Below are positions 33,403 through 43,989 of a DNA stretch of 64,000 nt, piece after piece. The first letter of the stretch is position 1. Each line of letters starts with the position of its first letter. The stretch spans positions 256,698,501-256,762,500 of the forward strand of contig CM032228.1 of the NCBI GenBank assembly GCA_019009955.1. The letters are read 5' to 3'. Source of the DNA: Riptortus pedestris (lineage: Eukaryota; Arthropoda; Insecta; Hemiptera; Alydidae). The notes beneath the pieces were generated by a model. The model was not told the DNA's origin. It saw nothing but the letters and a program-made list of their open reading frames with translations, and did no database searches. Made by a program: the position numbers and the translations under genes.

Positions 33403-33960
33403 CTGTTAACGCTCTAGTGGTCGCAATTCTTGTTTGATCTTTACCAAACTCGGAATTTAATCGTTTTATGTAAAAAGGAAGATCAAGTTCGTTAATGGCT
33501 GAAATCGGACCAGTGGGAGGGGGGGTTTAGAGGAAGGGATTTTAGAAAATTCAAAATATCTCCGTTATTATGCGTCGGATCGAAACATTGTATAGAATAA
33601 ATCTTATTGCAAATTACATTTACTATAAATATTGTTCTATTCATTTATTCTGTATCTTGAATATTAACCGAGATATTTGCATTTGTATTCTGCGTGATAC
33701 TGGTCACCAGTAGGCTATGTTCGAACTTTCCGGTGAGAGCTCTGGCGGCCGTTTCTATAACTTCGCCTCTTGTGAATAGGTTTAGAGGTTAGGTCAACTG
33801 TTTTTTGGGGCTAGAAACTACTGGGTTATTACGCCCTAAATAATGTTTTAGGTTTAGAGGTTTCTTACTACTACAGCTGTTAATAGGCAGATTTCCCTAT
33901 TGTAAAACTTCACGTGGGAAATCTGCTTAGTTTACGCAGCCCCTGCGTGACGGACTTTTT
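33213..33960 (+). mobile_element. HINE, full-length reference copy (748 bp)
   Basis: All diagnostic parts are in order. The 5' end AGCAGATTTCCC lies after TTTTT. The palindrome is at 33217-33236, the TCCATCGATCCTACCC block at 33289-33304, and the TA array at 33337-33399. Then come CTAGTGGTCGC, the G tract 33515-33540 and the AT-rich module. The inverted sub-terminal repeat GGGAAATCTGCT is at 33916-33927, hairpin ACGCAGCCCCTGCGT at 33934-33948, then GACGGAC and a T run. Inverted sub-terminal repeats, a microsatellite core, a 3' stem-loop and T-T insertion are the published hallmarks of Helentron-associated elements; they move by a rolling-circle enzyme supplied elsewhere. Confidence 0.92.
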
Positions 33961-34486
33961 ATTTTTCAAGCTTCAGTTAACACCCACGTCTACGCGTCCA
34001 ATTCCTACTTTGAGTAACATAGCCCCTAAACATTTCATGTTATTTGGCTTATATTTCCTCCTGTACTGCTTATGTTTTATTCCTGTTCTTAAATTTCTTC
34101 CTACAGGAGAAATAGAGAATAGAATGTGAGATGAGATCATTAGCAGGGGTAGGAGATCTACATCAACAGGTACGCATCCAGCCCATACCTGACGGCATTA
34201 CTCATTCTGTACTCGGGACGTCAGCTTCTATGGCCAACATTTTCCCTCAATATATTAACATTTCTTCCGGGATTAACTAAATAAACATTATATTATAGCC
34301 TTTTTAGGAAGTGGTGACTCGACGGCATATTCAGTAATATGCCATATTTATTATATAAAGGTGACATCATTTTGTCCTTGTGAGGAGCATCGTTGAAATG
34401 CCCAAAATAATCGCAGGTGCCTAACACACGACTTCCATTAAACTAAATATATACAAGAAATTTTATAGGACTTCATTAAAATTGTT
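33961..34486. other. Single-copy stretch with a B-type HINE scrap
   Basis: AAATAGAGAATAGAATGTGA, then GATGAGATCATTAGCAGG (about 34110-34147) is a B-type HINE scrap. The rest shows no gene. Confidence 0.45.
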
Positions 34487-35100
34487 AGCAGATTTTCCTT
34501 AAGGGAAACCAGCTATTGAGGTCGTTCACATTACACGATTTAAAATATTTCATCTAATACCCACCGATCCTACCTAGCAGATCGAAAAATCTGGAAAAAG
34601 TCCGTTAAAAACTGTATATATACATATATCTGTTAACGCTGCAGCTGTAGCAATTGTGTTTTAATCTATGTAAGATGAAAAAATTGTTGGCTACACTTCC
34701 ACTATAATAATTTATTGAAACGGTAAAGCGCTTTCGATGCTGTGCATCATCGTCAGTGCCCTGTTGACACACAAAATAATAGTTACAATTTCTATTAAAA
34801 TATGTTAGACACATATTAAAACATGTTAGACACACACATTAGAAGTCACTTTCAACCTGCCAGAATACCAACTCAGAATGTGTTTTAATCATTACAAAAC
34901 TCGATATTTAAATGTTTTATGTAAAGGTCTAGTTAGTTAGCGGCTGAAATAGGACTATCTGAATTGGGAGGTGGGGGGGGGGGCTTAGAGAGGGGAATTT
35001 CGAAAATTCAAAATAACTCTTTAGTTAGCGTCGGATTGACCAATTGCGTAGAATCAATTTTATAGCTCGTTTTACAATGCCCCTGGATGACTTTTTTATT
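34487..35100 (+). mobile_element. HINE with a retroposed insert
   Basis: Starts AGCAGATTTTCCTTAAGGG (palindrome slightly decayed). It has only a very short TA stretch, the second block interrupted at 34667-34878, the G tract (34968-34982) and a shortened 3' end (CCCCTGGATGACTTTTTT). Confidence 0.75.
34667..34878 (-). mobile_element. Penelope- or LINE-like 3' fragment with 12-bp target duplication
   Basis: The insert is bounded by TGTGTTTTAATC at 34655-34666 and 34879-34890. On the minus strand it holds CACTGACGATGATGCACAGC, ATCGAAAGCGC (34729-34758 on plus): a CTGA-NGA segment, a GATGC/GCATC stem and GAAA. That arrangement resembles the hammerhead-like motif of Penelope-like element ends, but the other helices are not evident. 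No reverse transcriptase sequence remains. Confidence 0.6.
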
Positions 35101-35263
35101 CAAAGCCATATACGATATGTCTGTTCCGATTGAATGTATACAACAATGCTACAGGTTATAGTTTATAGATATTTTCATGTTAAACATAATAAAGTTCATT
35201 ACAAATTACTGTATCTATATTAGCTCCGAAGAAATTTTCAATCCCTTATTTTCGCTCTTCTTT

Positions 35264-35703
35264 TAACCTTTTTTTACATGGAGCTATGCAGGTGGAAAAA
35301 TGTATGTAATACGTAATTAGTTTAAAATAAATTAATTCTATGAACGTTATTTGTTATGTCGATGTTTAAACATTTTTTTTGGATTCATTTATCGTTATTC
35401 GTTTTAAATATTCCGTTTTTTTTTTTTTTTATTTATTTCAAAATCCATTCTTTTCCCATAGACATTTTTCAAAGTTAATTTTGTTGGTGACATCAAGGAG
35501 GAATGGACCCTGGAATAAAAAATAAAGTATTTAAAACGAAATAACTCAAAGATATTCTTGGATGAATAAAAAAAAAAGTTTACTTCAAAAAACATCAACA
35601 TAACAAAAAACTAAATACGTACAACATTTATTTTAACTAAATACGTAGTATTTATTTGTAAAAGGAATATATTTTCCCGCCTGCATAGCTCCATGTAAAA
35701 AAC
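35264..35703. mobile_element. Foldback element with long imperfect inverted repeats
   Basis: TTTTTTTACATGGAGCTATG (about 35267-35287, continuing CAGG) is mirrored by GCATAGCTCCATGTAAAAAA (about 35683-35702). Similarity continues inwards for about 100 bases per arm at lower identity (ATTTGTTATGTCGATGTTT versus its inverted partner). The centre is AT-rich. Confidence 0.65.
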
Positions 35704-36138
35704 CGGTGCTGTATCTTCCAGGGAAGAATCACCAAGAATGTTTTTGCGTTTTTTTAATTTTTATTTCAGGATTCATTACTTTTCCCATAGACTTGTTTCA
35801 AAGATAATTTTGTTGGCTACAACTTTTATGTTGCCGCATTTTTTAATAAAACGAGCCGTTACTGAAATAAATATTTGTGCATTTTTCAGTTAAACAATGC
35901 GTCAAATCGAAACATTCTCCGATATAATTTCTTTTTAGAATTGGATTTTCTGCAAGAATCCGTCATAAAAACTGTGGCATTCCATTGGAAATTCCAAAGT
36001 TATGGTGGCTGGAGAAGTATTGTAGGAGGTGGAATATAGACTGAAAAGAATCTTTAGTGGCCACAATTCTGCCACACAAAGTCTCACCCCTTAATAAACA
36101 CAATTGGCGATTTTAATGGGAAGTTGGGACACCCTGTT
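35704..36138. mobile_element. Probable transposon body ending GGGACACCCTGT
   Basis: Contains a second copy of TTTTCCCATAGAC and TTTTGTTGG (35780-35815) seen inside the foldback (35453-35488), so the two may form one larger element. It ends GTTGGGACACCCTGTTT at 36124-36140, as at 280-293. Confidence 0.4.
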
Positions 36139-36200
36139 TATTCGCCTGTAACCGTTCTAGCGCAACCTTAATAGCTGATTTCCCTCGAGGGAAAAATAAC
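36139..36200 (+). mobile_element. HINE chimeric scrap
   Basis: CGCCTGTAACCGTTCTAGCG (plus second block) is fused to CAACCTTAATAGCTGATTTC, CCTCGAGGG (minus 5' end). Another joint of two HINE pieces in opposite orientation. Confidence 0.6.
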
Positions 36201-36651
36201 ATGTTTGACTGTTTGACGCCATATCCTGGGGCAAGAGTATCCTGTGGAGTTGTGTGCAAGAATATGTGGCCTAGGGCTGTAGTTGCTAGGTCCTACCATC
36301 TGCCATTCATCACCTTTAACCAGACTCACCGGGATGATATATTGCCATGGTAATGGAGTCAGCTGATGCCTGCATTGTTATGCAGCCTGTCACCTCACTC
36401 TTCCTACGTCCATCTCTTAGCTGGGATTTGTCCAGTAATAACAGCTGACTGGTCCAGCAATGAGATCATAGCTCCAAATCACTCTCACTGTCTAAACCTA
36501 TTATCATCTCACTCATTCTCGGTGTATATACATTAACGTTTTTCTACACCTTTCAAAGTTGCTCATTACATGGAAACGTCATTATAACTATTTATTATCT
36601 TACCAAAAATATATACCTTTACTTTTGCATTTTAACTCTTGCGTTTAGGTC
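36201..36651. other. Single-copy island
   Basis: No gene or repeat recognised; it includes several CAGCTGA motifs. Confidence 0.4.
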
Positions 36652-37940
36652 AAGGATTAAAACACTTAATTAAAATATGTAAATATATATGTATTGATTT
36701 TGATACAAATATGTAAATAATCATGTAAAATTAGTGAAATATGTAAACAGTGAATAAGGATCTACTCCAAAACAGTTTGTACTCTCATTTTTTATTACAT
36801 ACAAAAACCGTTTTATTTTAAACATAAAAATACAAAACAAAAACTTTTTAATCGCTGTAAGGAAAACAGTTTGAGACTAAATGGATTTTCAAATTTTCAA
36901 ACGTAAAAAACTACGTCGATTGGGCCTTTAGTATCGACTTGAATCTTGCTGATGAGCGTTCGACGTCAACTGATTAACTGGAGCGTTTCGGAAAGCGCTA
37001 TTTCAGAAGGGTTCCATTCAACTGAAAGCTTGCTGTCACTCTCCTTTCCACTTATGATGTCTGCAATCAGCAGCATATCTTTCCAGCCAGGATTTTTTTT
37101 TAAGACATCTTGTAGATGAGATTTTTCGCGTGGATCCTATTTTCTCCTGAACGTCTTCCATTTTGCGAATCGCTTCATTGACAATTTCTATATTTTTTCA
37201 ATAGATGCACAATTCTGGGATTCCAAGCTGCGTTATAATGGAAGGGATGTGAGACACAATTGCAGGATACTAAATGCCAAATTATTTTTTAAATTCGGGT
37301 TTTCTCCAACAAATTCTGATCCTGATACATTCAGATTTTAAAAATTCTATTTTTATTGATGAGATCAATGGAGTCTACCTCAGGGAAAAGCAGACCGAAC
37401 TGATTCAGCTACACGTTGAAAATGCGTGAGCGAGCATGTTGACATGAAGCAGTTTTTTGGGAAAAATACTTTAAGATGCTTTCTTGCTTTGACAAGTACG
37501 GAGCTCCCATCTGATAAAAAACAAGAAGACGTTTTCGTGTAGTACACCGTTTGGCCAAATTTAAGACTCATAGAGTCGTTGAAAAAACCGCTCTCGATTG
37601 TTGCTGAATTGAATTTTTCTATAAACTCCTGGCAATAAATTAAAAGAAATGGTTTTGAAAAAGAATCTGGGCAGAGACTTCCAACAATAATATTCGCAAT
37701 GTACCGGCCTTCAACATCGGTTGTCTCGTCAACTGAGACCCAAATTGGCCCCTCCTTGATATTTTCCCGTATTTTGGCAAAGTATGTAAGAAATATGTAA
37801 ATTTAGTCAAATATGTAATAATATGTAAAATTAAATTGGCTCAATTTGATCCCAATTGCGTTAAAACATATACTATGAGTTGATATAAGGTGATATCGAA
37901 GTCAGTAGCAGATATGTATTTACATAGGAATCCTAGCCCT
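36652..37940 (-). mobile_element. Decayed hAT transposon with terminal repeats
   Basis: Left end TTAGGTCAAGGATT (36651-36664) and right end AATCCTAGCCCTA (about 37926-37938) are imperfect inverted repeats. The better-kept TAGGGCTAGGATT occurs in the fragment at 6637. Sub-terminal ATGTAAATATGTAAA-like repeats lie inside both ends. The element encodes a broken minus-strand transposase. No clear 8-bp duplication is visible. Confidence 0.8.
36868..37790 (-). pseudogene. hAT-family transposase pseudogene
   Basis: The minus-strand reading begins inside the catalytic region, FAKIRENIKEGPIWVSVDET..., with the VDETTD motif (about 37710-37757) that carries a catalytic aspartate of the hAT RNase H-like fold. 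After a gap, a second frame gives KARKHLKVFFPKN and THFQRVAESVRSAFP (about 37380-37510), a family-typical pattern of hAT proteins. Near the 3' end the frame VERSSARFKSIL...FTFENLKIHLVSN (about 36870-36966) matches the C-terminal dimerisation region and is broken by a stop. The N-terminal zinc finger is missing and there are several stops and frameshifts, so it cannot make active enzyme. Family assignment is from motif memory, not from a search. Confidence 0.82.
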
Positions 37941-38299
37941 AGTCACAACATTTACTGGATACATGGATATCCTCCTGCCAGAAAAGATACAATGCTAACT
38001 CCAGGAATCAAGATGGCCGCCTCCCATCAGCTGATTCATGTTGAATACTATCACCCTAACTCATATCCATAAAGAGCTCGGTCCAATCCTTTCTAGTCTA
38101 AATAATTCTAGGGCTTGTTACTTTCAAAGCAATATTACTTTTCCATATTTAATTACTACATATTTAACACTAATATTTTGGTTTACCTGATTATAGACAT
38201 TGGATTATGGTGGCTGTGGTTGCAGCAGCTGTTTGAAGCTCATACTTTTTTGAATGCTCATCATTTCTTTTTACATATAAATATTATACTAGCAGTATA
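37941..38299. other. Single-copy island
   Basis: Two 60-codon frames (37890-38072, 38115-38300) show no domain. No repeat recognised. Confidence 0.4.
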
Positions 38300-38366
38300 A
38301 TATACTGTTATACGACTAGGTGTGAAATCTGCTTAGTTTACGCAGCCCCTGCGTGACGGACATTTT
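38300..38366 (+). mobile_element. HINE B-type 3' end
   Basis: TACTGTTATACGACTAGGTG, TGAAATCTGCTTAG and an intact hairpin ACGCAGCCCCTGCGT, then GACGGAC. Confidence 0.75.
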
Positions 38367-38775
38367 CGACGTCGGACCTACATGCCAACACTTTGCTTCT
38401 TACAGTTACCTTTTTCTCGTTGTCTTTTGATTAATCAGTTGCCGGCTAAGTTCTTTGTTGTGCAAGTCAATCAATGCAACTTGTTATGCGAGTTTTGTTA
38501 GATATGGACTCAGATTAGTTTTCTCCTACTAAGACTGGTGGAGTAGTTTCCTTGAAGGGGCAACAAATTTAGACTCAAGAGTTTTATTGACAGCGATCTC
38601 GGGTATTTGAGGGCTGTTATTTTGCTAATAGTGATTGAAGGTAAATGATTGGAGAGCCGATAAAACATTGTTAGCATTAGCAGCTTCAATCTCTTGTAAA
38701 CACCTAATCAATAATCCCTTAACACTCCCTCTTATAGTCACTTCCTCTCTAGCTCACGTTACGTCAGTTTTAGAA
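38367..38775. other. Single-copy island
   Basis: No gene or known repeat seen. Confidence 0.4.
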
Positions 38776-38850
38776 TTATTTAGACAGATTTCCCTAAAGG
38801 GAGCATGATTCGATTTTTGAGAAACCTCTTCAAATATACATCGATACTCC
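38776..38850 (+). mobile_element. HINE 5' block, decayed
   Basis: AGACAGATTTCCCTAAAGGG followed by TTTTTGAGAAACCTCTTC and CATCGATACTCC. It faces an inverted HINE that starts 45 bases downstream. Confidence 0.65.
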
Positions 38851-38894
38851 CTGACATCGAGTTTAGTTATGTTACAAGGACTAAAGATAAAAAT

Positions 38895-39415
38895 AAAGTC
38901 CGTCACGCAGGGGCTGTGGAAATTAAGCACATTTCCCACATGGAGTTATACAATAGAGAAATCTACATACTTTACACTTAACACCGCCGAGAATATTAAT
39001 TGAACAAATACAAATGATAATGAGAAACCGTTCAGGCAATTCACATTTTAATAACCTCCACAACAGAAAGCGTCAGAATAGCAAACAAACAAGTCAGCCA
39101 ACCTCTCAGAGATCTGAATAGATAGAAATATTCTTGAGCGGCAAGAAAAACAATCTCAGAAATATATCTGAATATTATACATGATTGTATTCATAACAAT
39201 TTACTATATGTAGCCCTGTAGTTTATAATCAATCACTATACTTTTTATCTCAATGACTCTGGCTTTAGTAATCCAAGAACAGAAGATGGGGTAGGGGGAA
39301 GGAGGACTAACAGAAGGTATTTGGATGTATCCCGTACAATAATAATGTACTACTGAAAACAATATTTTGTGTTTAACCTTGGAAAGAAGTGGTCCATGAC
39401 TTAACAGCTTATTGT
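38895..39415 (-). mobile_element. HINE long-form 3' half, minus strand
   Basis: AAAGTCCGTCACGCAGGGGC at the left, then the inverted long-form modules down to TGACTTAACAGCTTATTGTG. The 5' half is absent; another minus HINE follows at once. Confidence 0.8.
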
Positions 39416-39429
39416 GCCAAAAACTAAAA

Positions 39430-40120
39430 TAAAAGTCCGTCCGTAAACTAAGCAGATTTCCCTCGTGAAGTTTAGTAATAGGTACATCTAACACAACACC
39501 ACATTGAATATTAAGTGAATAAAACCAACTGTGATAAGAAATCTTTCCCTTGCTGATGGGAAGGGTTTGAATGGTAAACAAACAGGTCTGCCAACCTCAA
39601 GCCGGAAAGAAAAACAATTACTGAAATATATCAGAATATAACATATGAATTTTATTGAAAACTATTTACTATATCTAGAACTGTAATTTATAATGAGTCA
39701 GGATAATTGTTATCTCAAATCATCAAAATTTAGTAATTCGGATCCGGGAGGGGGGTTATGATAACATATTTGCATGTATCTCGTATAATAAAGGTCTCTT
39801 GAATACATTATTTAGTATTTAAGTTTCTAATAATGTGGTTTATTATATAATAGAGTATTGTTTATGTAACATGAGTAGAAGTGGGGGTTTGCTGAAGCCT
39901 GAAAAATGCAAATATCTCGGTTAATATTCAAGATAGGGAATACATGTACATGCCAATAATTGTAGTATATTTGATTTGCAATAAGATTTGTTCTATACAA
40001 TGATTCGATCCGACGTATAGTAATGCAGATAATTCGAATTTTCGAAAATCCTCCCCCCCCCCCTCCCGATTTCAGCCGTTTACAAGCTTGATCTTTCTTT
40101 TTACATAAAATAGTATGTAT

Positions 40121-40196
<76 letters not shown>

Positions 40197-40328
40197 CACG
40201 TACAGTTTTGAGCGGACCCCATTTTCGTTATCTCCTGGGTAGGATCGATGGACATTTGAAGAAAAAAATCGATGATTGCATCATGAGTACGACCTCAAAA
40301 GCAGATTTCCCCTAAGGGAAATTTGCTA
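39430..40328 (-). mobile_element. HINE, full-length, minus strand, TA/GT array
   Basis: The 3' end lacks most of the hairpin (AAGTCCGTCCGTAAAC). The C-rich tract is at 40053-40067, the TA/GT array at 40120-40192, and the 5' palindrome carries one change, ending at 40328. It lies head-to-tail with the minus HINE before it. Confidence 0.85.
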
Positions 40329-40329
40329 A

Positions 40330-40473
40330 TATGAAAATATCTCGGTTAATATACACTTTTGAACTTACCTTATTTTCTCCATCTACTAGGTAGGATCGAT
40401 GGACATTTGAGAAAAATTGTTGAATATTTCGCAATGAGTTCAACAGCTGATTTCCTTTAAGGGAGATTTGCTA
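40330..40473 (-). mobile_element. HINE 5' block, minus strand, array deleted
   Basis: AAATATCTCGGTTAATATAC joins directly to ACTTTTGAACTTACC and GGTAGGATCGATGGACATTT, ending GGGAGATTTGCT. The middle of the element is deleted. Confidence 0.7.
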
Positions 40474-40994
40474 AAAATGACACTTAGAACATTTGTCAAC
40501 TTAACCACTTGTTTATATGATTGACGATAATGGATTTGGATTATACAGAGGTTATACGCAGGTTATATAGTACATTTATTGAGTCTTGAGTGTAAATAAA
40601 TGGCCTAGCTCATTATGTTTAAGGTTTGAGAAGGCCTTAGCACACTCGGCTACCTCGAGCCCACGCTACATTATATAAGAAGGCTGTACATTTACTGGAG
40701 TGAGGTTCTTCTGAATCATTTCTACCTCTTATTAGCAAAACTAGAGTAGAACAGGTGTAGGTTATAGACACTAGGCCAAAGAGGTAGTTAGTTATTTATG
40801 GAGGTAGATGGTCCCACCTATGGCCTTTTCAATAAATGAACACCTTTTCTCTGCAAGCACTATATAAATAGAATATAAAGTTTAATACGCTTGGGAGCTA
40901 AACGCTCAACCTTTGAATTGCTTCCTTATATCTCTGCGTGTATATACGAGTATATATCCGCTTAAATTGTTTGAAAGCGTAGCCATACACGGTC
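40474..40994. other. Single-copy island
   Basis: Contains a possible SINE-head scrap around CTCGGCTACCTCGAGCCC (40647-40664). No gene. A TATATAAG-like sequence at about 40673 has no transcript evidence. Confidence 0.35.
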
Positions 40995-41466
40995 AAAAAA
41001 AGTCAGTCAAGCAGGGGCTGCGTAAACTAAGCAGATTTCCCTCGTAAAGTTTAACAATAGAGAAATTTCAAGAGAGCCGAACAGTTACGGAAACGGCCGA
41101 ACTAGCTTATGGCGGAAACTCACGACTAAAACCGAAGTTAGCCGATCTCATCTCGTCCGTTATCCGCACACACTTAATAAATTGCAAATATCTCGGTTAA
41201 TATTCAACATCGAGAATAAATGTATATAAAAATACTTATAGTAAATGTAATTTGTAATAAGATTGATTCTAAACAATTGTTCGATCCGACGTATAGTAAC
41301 GTCGAGATATTTCGAATTTTCGAAAATCCTCCCCTCTAAACCCCCCCCCCTTTCGCTGGTCCGATTTCAGCCATTAGAGAACTTGATTTTTATTTTTACA
41401 TAAAACGTTTAAATATCGAGTTTGGTAACGATCAAACCAAAATTGCGACCCCTAGAGTGGTAACAG

Positions 41467-41505
<39 letters not shown>
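40995..41505 (-). mobile_element. HINE, minus strand, truncated at its TA array
   Basis: The 3' end is AAAAAAAGTCAGTCAAGCAG plus the GGGGCTGCG hairpin part. The C-tract is at 41340-41349 and the TA array at 41471-41506. The 5' palindrome half is missing; a GA array (41507-41531) follows. Confidence 0.82.
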
Positions 41506-41531
<26 letters not shown>

Positions 41532-41864
41532 ATGATTGAGCCAGTCACGGGAGATTTGTCCTCCTCTTACTATGGAGTAGTGTTTTCAGACTTATTCTTC
41601 TAAACTTACAGATTTTTTATAAGTTGCCTCAAAAAGAGCGGCTCTGCCTTTGATGTCCCACCAAATGTATGTAGAAGGGATGGCTGGAGAGAGGGATGGG
41701 CAACAGCTGACTTAAGTACTAAGGGTTAAAACTGGAACACCCCGAAATAAATATATAGCTTTTTAACACGTAAATCGTTGTATCAAAAGAAGTTTTCAGG
41801 TTATTTTTGTCAGATATTTTTAGAAGATTTGCCACTATTAAGTTGTAAGTTGGACTTTACTGGT
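41532..41864. other. Single-copy island
   Basis: No gene or repeat recognised. Confidence 0.4.
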
Positions 41865-42290
41865 TGTACTCATGTTTTTCGGAAAATGTCTTGAAATGTT
41901 CGTCGAACCTACTCGGGATGACGGAAATAAGTCCCGCCATTCTAATTGTTATACATATTTGCCTCTTATAGCTCTAATAGTCCTAATTGATTGAAAAGAA
42001 TAATAAAATATATGTTTGTGTGTGTGTGTGTGTGAAATTGTTGTTTTATAGATTTATTCTCTAAATTTAAGATGAACTGAGTTATTTGTATTTCAGTACA
42101 TTTCCATTGAGTGGAAGGTTTCACTCAATACTAAAGATCATTTTGGTTACTGGCTGACATCGGGCCAGGGATAGTGAAGGGGTGTATGGGGGGGGGGGGT
42201 GTACCAGCAGGTTTAAACTATCTCCGTTATTAAGGGTCTAATCAAAAAATACCTCACAGGTTAATTTTAGTCCTCTTATTCCCCCCGCCC
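41865..42290 (+). mobile_element. Old, degenerate HINE
   Basis: TGGTTGTACTCATGTTTTTC, TCGAACCTACTCGGGATGAC, a GT array (42015-42034), a G tract (42188-42200) and ATCTCCGTTATTAAGGG mark a heavily diverged copy without ends. Confidence 0.5.
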
Positions 42291-42302
42291 CTAAACACAT
42301 TA

Positions 42303-42830
42303 AAAAAAGTCCGTCACGCAGGGGGTACGTAAACTAAGCAGATTTCCCACGTGAAGTTATACAATAGAGAAATCTCCATACGAGAGCCGATCAGTTACGG
42401 AAACGGCTAAACTAACTTTTGGCGATGAAACTCACGTTACCCGCCCACATTTAATAAAAATGCAAATATCTCGGTTAATATTCAAAATTGAGAATAAATG
42501 TATAGAACAATATTTATAGTAAATTTCATGTGCAATAAGATTGGTTCTATACAATTTTTTGATTCGACGTATGGTAACGGAGATATTTCGAATTTTCGAA
42601 AATCCCTCCTCTAAACCCCCCTCTCCCCCTTGTCCGATTCCAGCCATTAACGAACTTGATCTGTCTTTTAATGCATAAAACGTTTAAATATCGAGTTTGG
42701 TAATGATCAAACAAAAATTGCGACCGCTAAAGCGTTAACAGACATATATATATATAATTTTGAACGGACCTCATTTTCATCATCTCCTGGGTAGGATCGA
42801 TGTTGAAGAAATTTTTCGAAAATCTGATAA
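42303..42830 (-). mobile_element. HINE, minus strand, 5' end truncated
   Basis: 3' end AAAAGTCCGTCACGCAGGGG, the inverted body, a short TA array (42744-42755) and GGGTAGGATCGATG. It stops before the palindrome. Confidence 0.85.
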
Positions 42831-42839
42831 AAAAAAGTT

Positions 42840-42925
42840 AATGTGATGAGATCACAAGTTTGTTATCCCTGCAAGTGGGAAACGTGTTTATTTTCCCCGA
42901 GTGCCTGCTTAGTGGATTTTATTTT
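42840..42925 (+). mobile_element. HINE B-type 3' end, decayed
   Basis: TGTGATGAGATCACAAGTTT to CAAGTGGGAAACGTG, with a degraded hairpin (GAGTGCCTGC). Confidence 0.55.
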
Positions 42926-43288
42926 TGTTTTCATTTCTGCTAGAACCATTAATTAGCCTTGGCAACCTTATAGCTCAGCCTATCACCTTGTGACAATAGA
43001 CTAGTCGCTATGAATGAAGGCAGGATCCTCAAGTCGATAAGACACTGATTGTCTGGGAAGCAAATGCTACAGGTCGCCCATCTCAATACATAATCCCATC
43101 ATCAGGTTCTTATATACTAAGCGTTTGTAAATAATCTCAGAGATTTAACAAATTAATATAGCGGTTTTAGTTCAGTTTTGACGTACCTTTCTCTATTTAT
43201 GACCCCATCTGCCGCAACTGTAATCAATGAGTAGACGCAACTAAAGATTGAAAATAAAAAGTAGAAATAACTGGCTTAATACTTGAGT
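42926..43288. other. Single-copy island
   Basis: No gene or repeat recognised. Confidence 0.4.
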
Positions 43289-43962
43289 TACGAGAAAAAA
43301 GTCCGTCACGCAGGAGCTGCGTAAACTAAGCAGATATCCCAGGTGAAGTTTAACAATAGAGAAATAGGCATACTGCTAATACTTAACACCACCGTGAGTA
43401 AATACAAACGGTAATGAGAAATCGTTTAGTTAATTTCACAAAGAGAAAGGTTAGGTTACACGAGAGCCGAACAGCTAAGGAAACTGCCGAACTAATCTGG
43501 AAACCTCTGGCAATAGCCGCACACACACTTCATAAAAAATGCAAATATCTCTGTTAATATTCAAGATAGAGAATAAATGTATATAACAATATTTATAGTA
43601 AATTCAATTTGCAATAAGATTGGTTCTATACAATTTTTCGATCCGACGTACAGTAACGGAGCTATTTCGAATTTTCATTAATCCCCCTTTAAACCCCTCC
43701 TCTCACTGGTCCGATTTCAGCTATTAACGAACTTGATCTTTCTTTTTACATAAAACGATTAAATACCGAGTTTAGTGACGTTTGAACAAAAATTGTGACC
43801 GCTAGAGTGTTAACAGACAAATATATATATATTTATAATTTAGAACGGACCTCATTTTCATCATCTCCTGGGTAGGATCGATGGACATTTGAAGAAAAGT
43901 TTCAAAAATCGCGTCATGAGTACGACCTCAATAGCTGATTTCCCTTAAGGAAAATCAGCTAA
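43289..43962 (-). mobile_element. HINE, full-length, minus strand
   Basis: 3' end AAAAAAGTCCGTCACGCAGG with hairpin (GCAGGAGCTGC) and a very short TA stretch (43821-43832). The 5' palindrome has one lost base and ends in CAGCT rather than CTGCT at about 43960. Confidence 0.85.
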
Positions 43963-43989
43963 AAACATAGAACAACAGTAGTTTAATAT

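Noticed and set aside
39204..39581. 125-codon minus ORF
   Set aside because: It spans the distal module of one HINE and the 3' end of the next; similar partial frames appear wherever these modules occur, so it is element sequence, not a gene.
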